Source: JASHVB01 sp049522565 (GTDB taxonomy: Bacteria > Pseudomonadota > Alphaproteobacteria > Acetobacterales > Acetobacteraceae). Taken from it: DNA of 15,614 nt. Where the stretch lies: positions 1 through 15,614 of the forward strand of contig JBEKNT010000131.1 in the NCBI GenBank assembly GCA_049522565.1, given 5' to 3'. Position numbers and translations under genes: made by a program. Under the pieces are notes generated by a model. The model did not search any database and was not told where the DNA came from. It was given only the letters and a program-made list of their open reading frames with translations. Below, one piece after another: positions 7,586 to 13,724 of this stretch (its first letter is position 1; each line of letters opens with the position of its first letter).

Positions 7586-7773
7586 TCACACCACCCCGAC
7601 CCGACCGCGCATCCAGGACGTCACGCGGCCCATTGCCAAACAGATTGAATCCCATGACCACCATCAGGATCGCCGGACCTGGCGCCGCTGCATAGCACGA
7701 GGCCGCGCAGGACTTGGATTCTGTCGGCGACCATGCGTCCCCATTCCGGCGTCGGCTCCGCCGGTTGCTGACG
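7578..7773 (-). pseudogene. Truncated, frameshifted remnant of an OppC/DppC-type permease
   Basis: Reading the minus strand towards OppD, one frame from about 7770 gives QQPAEPTPEWGRMVADRIQVL. This matches the conserved cytoplasmic segment of DppC/OppC permeases (consensus near QPPTPEWGxMVADGR). Around 7694-7715 the frame changes, and a second frame gives APGPAILMVVMGFNLFGNG then PRDVLDARSGRGGVSG and a stop at 7578-7580. This matches the last helix and tail of the family (FPGLAIxLxVLxFNLLGDGLRDALDPR). The two pieces are spaced almost as in an intact permease, so a small indel explains the break. Upstream of 7773 the frame soon meets a TGA (7786-7788) and no further permease sequence is recognisable, so some 200 or more N-terminal residues are missing. 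The stop overlaps the OppD start by 8 nt, as in a normal opp operon. This is from family knowledge, not a search. Confidence 0.8.
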
Positions 7774-8013
7774 CGCGGGCCGCCCTCAGCATCTCACCCA
7801 TTGCCCGTTCCTGCCGCGCCGCTGGCTTACCGCGCGACGGCGGCGCGAAGCCGTCGCACGGCGCATCGCAGGCCGGATGGACGCCGACGCGCCGTCCTTG
7901 CGCCTGACGGCCTGTGGCCGGCAAGAGTTCGCCGGCGATGCGTTCTCTGGTGGCCGCCGGCGAGGCAATCGCGGCTGCTTGACCCCCTCCCGACTCCTCC
8001 GTAAACGCGCCGC
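7774..8013. other. Intergenic stretch between the permease remnant and argB
   Basis: 240 nt with no gene I can support. A plus-strand frame is open through most of it and ends in a TGA that overlaps the argB ATG (ATGA at 8014), which could be the tail of a lost upstream gene. Its residues (Arg-rich, e.g. RRREAVARRIAGRMDADAP) match nothing I recognise. The missing part of the opp operon must once have lain on this side, so the stretch probably contains the deletion or rearrangement junction. No Shine-Dalgarno or clear promoter for argB was seen. Confidence 0.4.
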
Positions 8014-8928
8014 ATGAGCGACACGCCACCCAGCACCCCGCCCGACCTTGCCGCAGCCACCGAGCGCGCGCGCGTGCTTGCGCAGGCGCTGCCGTTTCTG
8101 CGCCGCTACGCCGGCGCCACCATCGTGGTGAAATACGGCGGTCACGCCATGGGCGAGGAGAACCTCGCCGAGCAATTCGCCGCCGACATCGCCTTGCTCA
8201 AGCAAGTCGGCATCAACCCCGTCGTGGTGCACGGCGGCGGCCCGCAGATCAACGCCATGCTGAAGCGCCTGGCTATCCAGTCCACCTTCGTGCAGGGGCT
8301 GCGCGTCACCGACGAGACGATGGTCGAGGTGGTGGAGATGGTGCTCGCCGGCACCGTCAACAAATACGTCGCCAGCCTGATCACCCGTGCCGGCGCGCTG
8401 GCGGTCGGCATCTGCGGCAAGGACGGCGGCATGATCCGCGCGCGCAAGGTGACGCGGACGCAGCGCGATCCGGACAGCAACATCGAGCGGGTGCTCGATC
8501 TCGGTTTCGTCGGCGAGCCGGTGGCGATCGACGTGCGGGTGATCCACGCGCTGACCGGCGGCGGCCTGGTGCCGGTCATCGCGCCGGTCGGTGTCGACGA
8601 CGAAGGGCAGACCTACAACATCAATGCGGACACGGTCGCCGCCGCGATCGCCGGCGCGCTCAATGCGACGCGGCTGATCATGCTGACCGACGTGCCGGGG
8701 GTGCTCGACAAGGACAAGCGGCTGATCCCGGACCTGACGATCGCGCAGGCACGGGCGGCGATCGCGGACGGCACGATCACCGGCGGCATGATTCCGAAGG
8801 TCGAGAATTGCATGGACGCGGTCCGGCAGGGGGTGCGGGGCGCGGTGATCCTCGACGGGCGCACGCCGCATGCCTGCCTGCTGGAACTGTTCACCGAGGG
8901 TGGCACCGGGACGATCGTCCGGCGATAG
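8014..8928 (+). CDS. argB: Acetylglutamate kinase
   Basis: Phosphorylates N-acetyl-L-glutamate with ATP, the second step of arginine biosynthesis, in the cytoplasm. Seen in 304 residues: IVVKYGGHAM (37-46), the glycine-rich nucleotide loop with catalytic Lys; NPVVVHGGGPQI (68-79), the substrate loop; FVQGLRVTDETMVEVVEMVLAG with the conserved Arg for NAG; INADTVAAAIAGAL (209-222); MLTDVPGVLDKD (227-238); and GGMIPKVENCMDAV (256-269) with the second catalytic Lys. The N-terminal helix (TERARVLAQALPFLRRY) is typical of arginine-sensitive hexameric enzymes, so feedback inhibition is likely (inference). The ATG at 8014 has no good Shine-Dalgarno; nearest family starts agree with this length. It stands alone on the plus strand, divergent from the decaying opp genes, and ends at a strong hairpin. 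Confidence 0.97.
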   Translation: MSDTPPSTPPDLAAATERARVLAQALPFLRRYAGATIVVKYGGHAMGEENLAEQFAADIALLKQVGINPVVVHGGGPQINAMLKRLAIQSTFVQGLRVTDETMVEVVEMVLAGTVNKYVASLITRAGALAVGICGKDGGMIRARKVTRTQRDPDSNIERVLDLGFVGEPVAIDVRVIHALTGGGLVPVIAPVGVDDEGQTYNINADTVAAAIAGALNATRLIMLTDVPGVLDKDKRLIPDLTIAQARAAIADGTITGGMIPKVENCMDAVRQGVRGAVILDGRTPHACLLELFTEGGTGTIVRR

Positions 8929-8930
8929 TG

Positions 8931-8969
8931 CCACTTCCCCTCCCCCACTTCGTGGGAGAGGGGAAGTGG
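8931..8969 (+). terminator. Strong hairpin just after argB
   Basis: An 18-nt arm (8931-8948) pairs with 8952-8969 around a 3-nt loop (TTC) with one mismatch, starting 2 nt after the argB stop. It is well placed to end argB transcription, but no T-run follows, so it is not a classic intrinsic terminator. It may instead be a dispersed intergenic repeat acting as an RNA 3'-end stabiliser. Confidence 0.55.
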
Positions 8970-9244
8970 GGGTGATCGGGGCGCCCGCTGAACCCTCACC
9001 CCGGCTCTTCGCGCCACGTCGAGCCACTGCGCGGCTCAACCCCGCAGGCGGAAGAGGCGGGTGGTAAGCCATCCACCCGGCACTCTAGCTACTCTCAGAT
9101 TGAGCGGGGTGGTTGGATCGGGAGGCGGGCTCCGTCGTGCGGCGGGCCGCGTCGGTGTTGGGCAGCGATAGCGCTGAGTTGCGACGCGCGTGGGGAACCG
9201 TCCGCAGTCACCGCCGGCGAGGCCACCGCCGCCGTTTCGCTCGG
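8970..9244. other. Gene-free stretch between argB hairpin and vapB promoter
   Basis: About 275 nt of GC-rich sequence with no supportable gene. It contains short self-complementary patches (for example CCGCAGGCGG near 9043) and the line 'accctcaccccggctcttcgc', which looks like the kind of intergenic filler repeated in high-GC genomes. The vapC reading frame stays open backwards through here, but it has no start signal and an Arg-rich, non-protein-like composition. Confidence 0.4.
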
Positions 9245-9287
9245 TTGCCTTGGACGCAATACAAGATATACAATGGCGGCATATATC
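9245..9287 (+). promoter_or_regulatory. Promoter and operator palindrome of the vapBC operon
   Basis: A candidate -35 TTGCCT (9245-9250) and -10 TACAAT (9269-9274) are 18 nt apart. Overlapping the -10 is an inverted repeat, GATATA (9265-9270) and TATATC (9282-9287), separated by 11 nt. This AT-rich island stands out from GC-rich surroundings and lies 16 nt before the antitoxin start. Family knowledge: VapB-VapC complexes bind such short palindromes over their own promoter and repress it. The operator role is inferred. Confidence 0.55.
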
Positions 9288-9302
9288 CGAAAGGAAGGCG
9301 CC

Positions 9303-9539
9303 ATGCAGATCAGCCGATGGGGCAACAGCCTGGCCGTACGCCTGCCCGCTGCCGTTGTCGAAGCGCTCGGCCTGCGGGAGGGCGACGAAATCGAAATCGA
9401 GGTGGCCGAACCGCACCGTTTTCGCGTGGCTCGCGATACCAGGCGCGACGACGCGCTGGAGCGGTTGCGCGCACTCGGCTGGACGCTGCCGGCGGGATAT
9501 CGGTTCTCCCGCGACGACGCCAACGCGCGTGGCGCATGA
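9303..9539 (+). CDS. vapB: VapB-type antitoxin (AbrB/MazE-like swapped-hairpin DNA-binding protein)
   Basis: A 78-residue antitoxin that should dimerise, bind the operator upstream, and neutralise VapC with its C-terminal tail. Seen: MQISRWGNSLAVRLPAAVVE (1-20) followed by ALGLREGDEIEIEV, the classic SpoVT/AbrB swapped-hairpin fold, then a charged linker and a tail LERLRALGWTLPAGYRFSRD (52-71) of the kind that wraps round the toxin. The start at 9303 is set by AGGAAGG (9292-9298). An in-frame ATG at 9273 lies inside the promoter/operator and is unlikely. The stop overlaps the vapC start as ATGA (9536-9539), giving translational coupling. Very likely autoregulated. Confidence 0.9.
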   Translation: MQISRWGNSLAVRLPAAVVEALGLREGDEIEIEVAEPHRFRVARDTRRDDALERLRALGWTLPAGYRFSRDDANARGA

Positions 9540-9946
9540 CCGAGCGCTTCTTTCTTGATAGCAACGTTCTCATTTATGCCGCACTGCAACCGGACGCGCG
9601 CTCCGATGCCGCCCGTGCCTTGCTGGCGCGGCGCGGTACGATCAGCGTTCAGGTGCTCAACGAATTCGCCAACGTGGCGCACCGCAAGCTGCGTCGGTCC
9701 TGGGAAGAAATCGCGCAGGCGCTGGCTGGTATTCGCGTTCTCTGCCTGCCGCCGCTGCCGATCACCGCCGCTCTCCATGAGGCCGCGGTGGGTGTTGCGG
9801 CACGCACCGGATACCAGTTCTACGACGCGCTGATCATAGCGTCGGCCCTCGACGCCGGATGCACGACGCTGTTCTCGGAGGACCTGCAGGACGGGCAGGT
9901 GATCGAGGGCCGGCTGACCATCCGCAATCCGTTTGCGTCCGGCTGA
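9536..9946 (+). CDS. vapC: VapC-type toxin, PIN-domain ribonuclease
   Basis: A 136-residue PIN-domain endoribonuclease. VapC toxins cut tRNA, rRNA or mRNA when the antitoxin is lost; the target here is unknown. Seen: FFLDSNVLIYA (5-15) with D8; SVQVLNEFANV (38-48) with E43; GYQFYDALIIASAL (92-105) with D97; and TLFSEDLQDGQVIEG (111-125) with D116. All four acidic Mg2+-binding positions are present, so the enzyme should be active. The fold is of the MazE-partnered PIN group with the LFSEDLQDG ending. It starts inside the vapB stop (ATGA). No third gene follows; the next 150 nt before DUF2283 hold no convincing gene. Confidence 0.93.
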   Translation: MTERFFLDSNVLIYAALQPDARSDAARALLARRGTISVQVLNEFANVAHRKLRRSWEEIAQALAGIRVLCLPPLPITAALHEAAVGVAARTGYQFYDALIIASALDAGCTTLFSEDLQDGQVIEGRLTIRNPFASG

Positions 9947-10096
9947 TCGTGAAGGCGGGGCGCGTGATAGCCTCTTTCAGGCGAGTGGTGAACGGCACAG
10001 CGTCGAAAGGATCCAGTGGTGGCGTATGCGTTGCGGCAAGCACGAGCACGCGGGTTTGCGATGGGCTGGCTGCAACGGATAAGGCGAGGACCCAAC

Positions 10097-10312
10097 TTAT
10101 GCCGCCCGCGTGGCCTTGACCGGCAGGGCGACGGTTTCAAGCGTCGATAGGTCGAGCCGCTGCGACGCGTGGTCTATGTCGAAGCCGACCACGTTACCGG
10201 CCGCGTCGATGTCGACATTCAGCCCATCGGCGACCTCGCGCACTTCGGCACCCGGCTCGTGCCGCAACTCGATATAGAGGCTGTCGGTGTCCGGATAGCA
10301 GTGCAGCTTCAT
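10097..10312 (-). CDS. DUF2283 family small protein
   Basis: A 71-residue protein with the DUF2283 pattern: MKLHCYPDTDSLYIEL (1-16), then GAEVREVADGLNVDIDAAGN (21-40) and VVGFDIDHASQRLDL. Length is typical. The biochemical role of the family is not established. Genes of this kind are often found next to a small DUF4258-like gene in the same order as here (from memory), which gives the pair the look of a toxin-antitoxin-like module. The start ATG at 10312 overlaps the upstream gene's in-frame stop as ATGA (10309-10312), so the two were translationally coupled. The upstream partner is frameshifted, so this gene may now be translated poorly or be an orphan. Confidence 0.85.
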   Translation of the reverse strand: MKLHCYPDTDSLYIELRHEPGAEVREVADGLNVDIDAAGNVVGFDIDHASQRLDLSTLETVALPVKATRAA

Positions 10313-10531
10313 GGGGGGTCCTCACGGTATCCTCGATCGAAGAAGGCATTGTGCACAGTCTCGCCGTCGTCCAGCGTTACCACGCGCAGCAACCTTGCCC
10401 CACCATCGAATGCGCCCATTCGACTGGACGGAACGGCGAAGTGGCGTGGCGAGAACGGTAGCGAGCCAGTCGTCCACCAAGTACGGCCGTTTGCGCCGCA
10501 CCGGTTCGTCGAAATAGCGGGTCGTCTTCAT
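10309..10531 (-). pseudogene. Frameshifted small DUF4258-like gene, partner of the DUF2283 gene
   Basis: From the ATG at 10531 one frame reads MKTTRYFDEPVRRKRPYLVD, continues to LRRSVQSNGRIRWWGK, and then loses family character. In a second frame the sequence resumes with ARLLRVVTLDDGETVHNAFF, then DRGYREDPP and a stop at 10309-10311, which overlaps the DUF2283 start as ATGA. Both halves match a small protein type I recall as about 75-85 residues (KTRYFEEQVLRKRPYI...RRxVQxDGRIRxWG...LRVVTLEDGETVHNAF). The gene is 223 nt, not a multiple of three, and the join near 10395-10405 appears to lack about six codons' worth of residues, so a small non-triplet deletion is the likely cause. GGGAG lies just before the start. 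The family name DUF4258 is my best fit and is not certain; the frameshift itself is clear. Confidence 0.72.
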
Positions 10532-10604
10532 GCTCCCGCCATGGCTAAAGTGAAACCGGGCGCCGCCGAGCCGAAGCAGCGGCAATCGGTCCTATCTTAT
10601 ATCC

Positions 10605-13523
10605 TCAATGCGCCTCCGCCCAGGTGCGCCCCGTTCCGGTCTCCACCACCAGCGGCACCGCCAGCGTCGCCGCATTTTCCATCACGCCGCGCGCGACCTC
10701 TGCCAGCCGCACCGCCTCGTCCTCCGGTGCCTCGAACAGCAGTTCGTCATGCACCTGAAGCAGCATGCGCGACCGTAATCCGGCGGCACGCATTGCCGCG
10801 GGCAGTCGGATCATCGCCCGTTTGATGATGTCCGCCGCGCCGCCCTGCAACGGAGCGTTGATCGACTGCCGCTCGGCATAGGCCCGCCGCGCCGGGTTCT
10901 TGTCGGCGATCCCCGGCACCCAGCAGCGCCGTCCGAACGGCGTGGTGACAAAGCCGTTGATCCGCGCTTCTTCCTTCGTCCGTTCCATATACGCACGGAT
11001 GCCCGGATAGCGTTCGAAATACCGGTCGATGAACACTCGGGCCTCGCCGGGCGCGATGCCCAGTTGCCGCGCCAGGCCGAAACCGCTGATGCCGTAGATG
11101 ATGCCGAAATTGATCGCCTTGGCCCGCCGCCGCGTCATCGGGTCCATGCCTTCCATCGGCACCCCGAACACCTCGGACGCGGTGCGCGCATGGATGTCCT
11201 CGCCGCGCGCGAAGCTGTCGCGCAACGCGGGAAGCTCGGCGACGTGCGCCAGCAGACGCAGCTCGATCTGCGAATAGTCGCAGCTTACCAGGACGTTGCC
11301 GGGCTCGGCGATGAAAGCGTGGCGGATGCGGCTGCCTTCCTCGGTGCGGATCGGAATGTTCTGCAAATTGGGATCGTTCGACGACAGCCGTCCGGTCGAG
11401 GCGATCGCCTGCGCGAAGCTGGTATGCACCCGCCCGGTTTCCGGATTGATCTGCTGCACCAGCGAGTCGGCGTAGGTCGATTTCAGCTTCTGCAACTGCC
11501 GCCAGTCGAGCACCTTCGCCGGCAGCTCCAGCCCCTGATCCGCCAGCGTTTGCAGCACGGATGAATCGGTCCCATAGGCGCCGGTCTTCATCCGCTTGCC
11601 GCCCGGCAGGCTCATCTTGTCGAACAGCACCTCGCCCAACTGTTTCGGGCTGCCGACATTGAATTCGAAACCCGCCAACCGGTGACACTCGCGCTCGATC
11701 ACCGCCATACGTTGCTCGAAATCCACCGACATGCGGCGCAGGTCGTCGGCGTCCACCTTGATGCCCGCGCGCTCCATGTCCATCAGCACGCCGGTCAGCC
11801 GCCGCTCCATCTGCTCGTACAGCGCCAGGGCGTGGTTGAAGCGCAACCGAGGCCGCAGCGCCTGCCACAGCCGCAGCGCCACGTCGGCGTCCTCCGCGGC
11901 ATAGGCGGTGGCGCGGTCGATCGGCACCTGGGCGAACGGCAGCCGGTTGCGGCCGGTGCCGGTGACCTCGTCGTAGGTGATCGGCGTGTGGCCGAGATGC
12001 AGTTGCGCCAGCTCATCCAGCCCGTGGCCGTGCATGCCGGCTTCCTGGGCGTAGGAGATCAGCATCGTGTCGTCATACGGCGCCGGAAGCGCGAAACCCG
12101 CCCGGGTCAGCACCAGCATATCGAACTTGGCGTGGTGGAAGATCTTCAGGATGCCGGGATCGCGCAGCACCGGGTCGAGCGCCGCGATCACCGTCTCCAG
12201 CGGCAACTGCGGATGCGGGTCCAGCATCTCATGCCGCAGTGGCACATAGGCGGCGCGCCCCGGCGCCACCGCCAGCGACAGCCCGACCAGCCCGCACCGC
12301 ATCGGGTCCAGCCCGTCGGTTTCGGTGTCCAGCGCCAGGAAGCCGCACCCCTGCGTCTCGGCCAGGAACGCGCGCAGGTCGGCTTCCGTGGTGAGTGTCC
12401 GGTACGGCCCGAAGCCGACCGCCCCGACCTCCGGCGCGGCGCGCGCCTCGGCGGGCAGCGGCAACGCGACCTGGGTCCGGCGCGGCGCGGCCTCCACCAT
12501 CGTCGGGGCAGCGGCGGCGGTCTCGCCATCCAGGCCCAACCGGCTCACCACGCTGCGGAAACCCTGCGCGCGCAGCCACGCCGCCAGCCGCGGCTTGTCG
12601 GGCTCGCACGCCAGCAGTTTCTCGACCGGCACCGGCAGCGGCGCATCCGCCCGAAGCTGCACCAATTCGCGCGATATCCGCGCCTTCTCGGCATGTTCGA
12701 TCAGATTGTCGCGCCGCTTCGACGGCTTCATCGCCGGCGCCGCCGCCAGCACGGTTTCGAGGTCGCCGAACTCGTTGATGAGCTGCGCCGCGCCCTTCGG
12801 CCCGATGCCCGGCACGCCCGGCACGTTGTCCACCGAGTCGCCGATCAGCGCCTGCACCTCGACCATCTTGTTGGGGGTGACGCCGAACTTTTCCATCACC
12901 TCGGCCGGGCCGATCGGCTTCTGCTTGATCGGGTCCAGCATCTCCACGCCGGGCCGGATGAGCTGCATCAGGTCCTTGTCGGACGACACGATGGTGACCT
13001 GGCCGCCGGCTGCCTCGGCGGCGACGGCGTAGGCCGCGATCAGGTCGTCCGCCTCCCAGTCGGCCAGCTCGACGGCGGGGACGCAGAACGCCTCGGTTGC
13101 CTCGCGGATCAACGCGAATTGCGGGATCAGCTCTTCCGGCGGCGGCGGGCGGTGCGCCTTGTAGGCATCGTACAGCCGATTGCGGAACGTCAGCCGTCCG
13201 GCGTCGAAGATCACCGCGATATGCGTGCCGACATGCTCGCGCAGCAGCTTGGCCAGCATGTTGGTGAAGCCGAACACCGCGTTCACCGGCGTGCCGTCCG
13301 GCCGCGTCATCGGCGGCAGGGCGTGGAACGCGCGGAAGATGAACCCGGACCCGTCGATCAGGATCAGGTGCAGCGGGCGCTCTGGCGGCGCATTGGTGGC
13401 CGAGGCGTCCTCGACCGCCGACGGCGCGCCTGCCCCCGGGTCCTCGGGCCCGGGGCGTGCCCCCGGGCTCTCGATCCGGCCGTCAGTGTCCGCTGGCGTG
13501 ACCGGCTCCCGCGGCAAGCACAT
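10605..13523 (-). CDS. polA: DNA polymerase I
   Basis: Repair and Okazaki-fragment polymerase with 5'-3' exonuclease, proofreading and polymerase domains, 972 residues. Seen: 5'-3' nuclease (about 50-330) with LILIDGSGFIFRAF (53-66), DWEADDLIA (155-163), VTIVSSDKDLMQL (176-188) and the HhH segment GDSVDNVPGVPGIGPKGA; 3'-5' exonuclease (375-565) with LALDTETDG (D399, E401), HHAKFDML (D467/468 region) and YAAEDADVAL, so proofreading residues are kept; polymerase (575-972) with LVSCDYSQIELRLLAH (D749), RRRAKAINFGIIYGISGFGL (O-helix, 798-817) and LLQVHDELLFEAP (D926). The first ~50 residues are Pro/Gly/Glu-rich and not conserved. ATG 13523 is the only reasonable start (TTG 13517 is an alternative) and overlaps the zf-CHCC gene by 41 nt, so the two genes are probably one operon. 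Confidence 0.97.
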   Translation of the reverse strand: MCLPREPVTPADTDGRIESPGARPGPEDPGAGAPSAVEDASATNAPPERPLHLILIDGSGFIFRAFHALPPMTRPDGTPVNAVFGFTNMLAKLLREHVGTHIAVIFDAGRLTFRNRLYDAYKAHRPPPPEELIPQFALIREATEAFCVPAVELADWEADDLIAAYAVAAEAAGGQVTIVSSDKDLMQLIRPGVEMLDPIKQKPIGPAEVMEKFGVTPNKMVEVQALIGDSVDNVPGVPGIGPKGAAQLINEFGDLETVLAAAPAMKPSKRRDNLIEHAEKARISRELVQLRADAPLPVPVEKLLACEPDKPRLAAWLRAQGFRSVVSRLGLDGETAAAAPTMVEAAPRRTQVALPLPAEARAAPEVGAVGFGPYRTLTTEADLRAFLAETQGCGFLALDTETDGLDPMRCGLVGLSLAVAPGRAAYVPLRHEMLDPHPQLPLETVIAALDPVLRDPGILKIFHHAKFDMLVLTRAGFALPAPYDDTMLISYAQEAGMHGHGLDELAQLHLGHTPITYDEVTGTGRNRLPFAQVPIDRATAYAAEDADVALRLWQALRPRLRFNHALALYEQMERRLTGVLMDMERAGIKVDADDLRRMSVDFEQRMAVIERECHRLAGFEFNVGSPKQLGEVLFDKMSLPGGKRMKTGAYGTDSSVLQTLADQGLELPAKVLDWRQLQKLKSTYADSLVQQINPETGRVHTSFAQAIASTGRLSSNDPNLQNIPIRTEEGSRIRHAFIAEPGNVLVSCDYSQIELRLLAHVAELPALRDSFARGEDIHARTASEVFGVPMEGMDPMTRRRAKAINFGIIYGISGFGLARQLGIAPGEARVFIDRYFERYPGIRAYMERTKEEARINGFVTTPFGRRCWVPGIADKNPARRAYAERQSINAPLQGGAADIIKRAMIRLPAAMRAAGLRSRMLLQVHDELLFEAPEDEAVRLAEVARGVMENAATLAVPLVVETGTGRTWAEAH

Positions 13524-13680
13524 ACAGCCGCGAGCAATACGGACAGATCACCGACTGCTGCTCGATGTAGAGAAACACGCGCGGATGGCCGAGCGGGCCG
13601 TTGCCGCCGTCGCAGGCGACGGTGCGGTCGTCCACCTGGATGGTCTCGGTGGGCAAAGGGAGGGCGGGCGCCTCAGACAT
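13483..13680 (-). CDS. Zinc-finger CHCC domain protein (NDUFS6-like)
   Basis: A 65-residue zinc-binding protein. Seen: TETIQVDDRTVACDGG (11-26) with C23, LGHPRVFLYI (30-39) with H32, and VICPYCSRLYVL (44-55) with C46 and C49, the CHCC zinc ligands; the tail ends in GHASGH. The family is related to the complex I subunit NDUFS6; in bacteria it is widespread but little studied. The start at 13680 is fixed by AGGAAG (13685-13690); a longer frame to ATG 13752 would run through the divergent gene's start region. It overlaps polA by 41 nt and lies 44 nt from the opposite-strand hydrolase start, so its promoter must lie largely inside that gene's 5' coding sequence. Confidence 0.92.
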   Translation of the reverse strand: MSEAPALPLPTETIQVDDRTVACDGGNGPLGHPRVFLYIEQQSVICPYCSRLYVLAAGAGHASGH

Positions 13681-13684
13681 TTTG

Positions 13685-13690
13685 CTTCCT
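13685..13690 (-). promoter_or_regulatory. Ribosome binding site of the zf-CHCC gene
   Basis: AGGAAG on the minus strand ends 4 nt before the ATG at 13680 and selects that start over an in-frame ATG 72 nt further upstream. Confidence 0.6.
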
Positions 13691-13724
13691 GGGATGAGTT
13701 CTCGATAGCGTGATCGAGGGGGAG

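Noticed and set aside
7714..8004. Plus-strand open frame just upstream of argB
   Set aside because: Arg/Pro-rich translation without recognisable motifs, and it runs across the permease remnant on the other strand.
7786..9072. Long minus-strand open frame opposite argB
   Set aside because: argB is complete with all motifs. The antisense translation is His/Asp/Arg-rich and shows no family features.
9947..10096. Possible small gene between vapC and DUF2283
   Set aside because: One plus frame reads SLFQASGERHSVERIQWWR and looks somewhat protein-like, but it has no start or ribosome site and no recognisable family.
11682..13697. A very long open frame on the plus strand opposite polA (671 codons)
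   Set aside because: It is antisense to a complete, motif-rich DNA polymerase I. The translation is His/Arg/Gln-rich with no recognisable domain, as expected for the complement of GC-rich codons.
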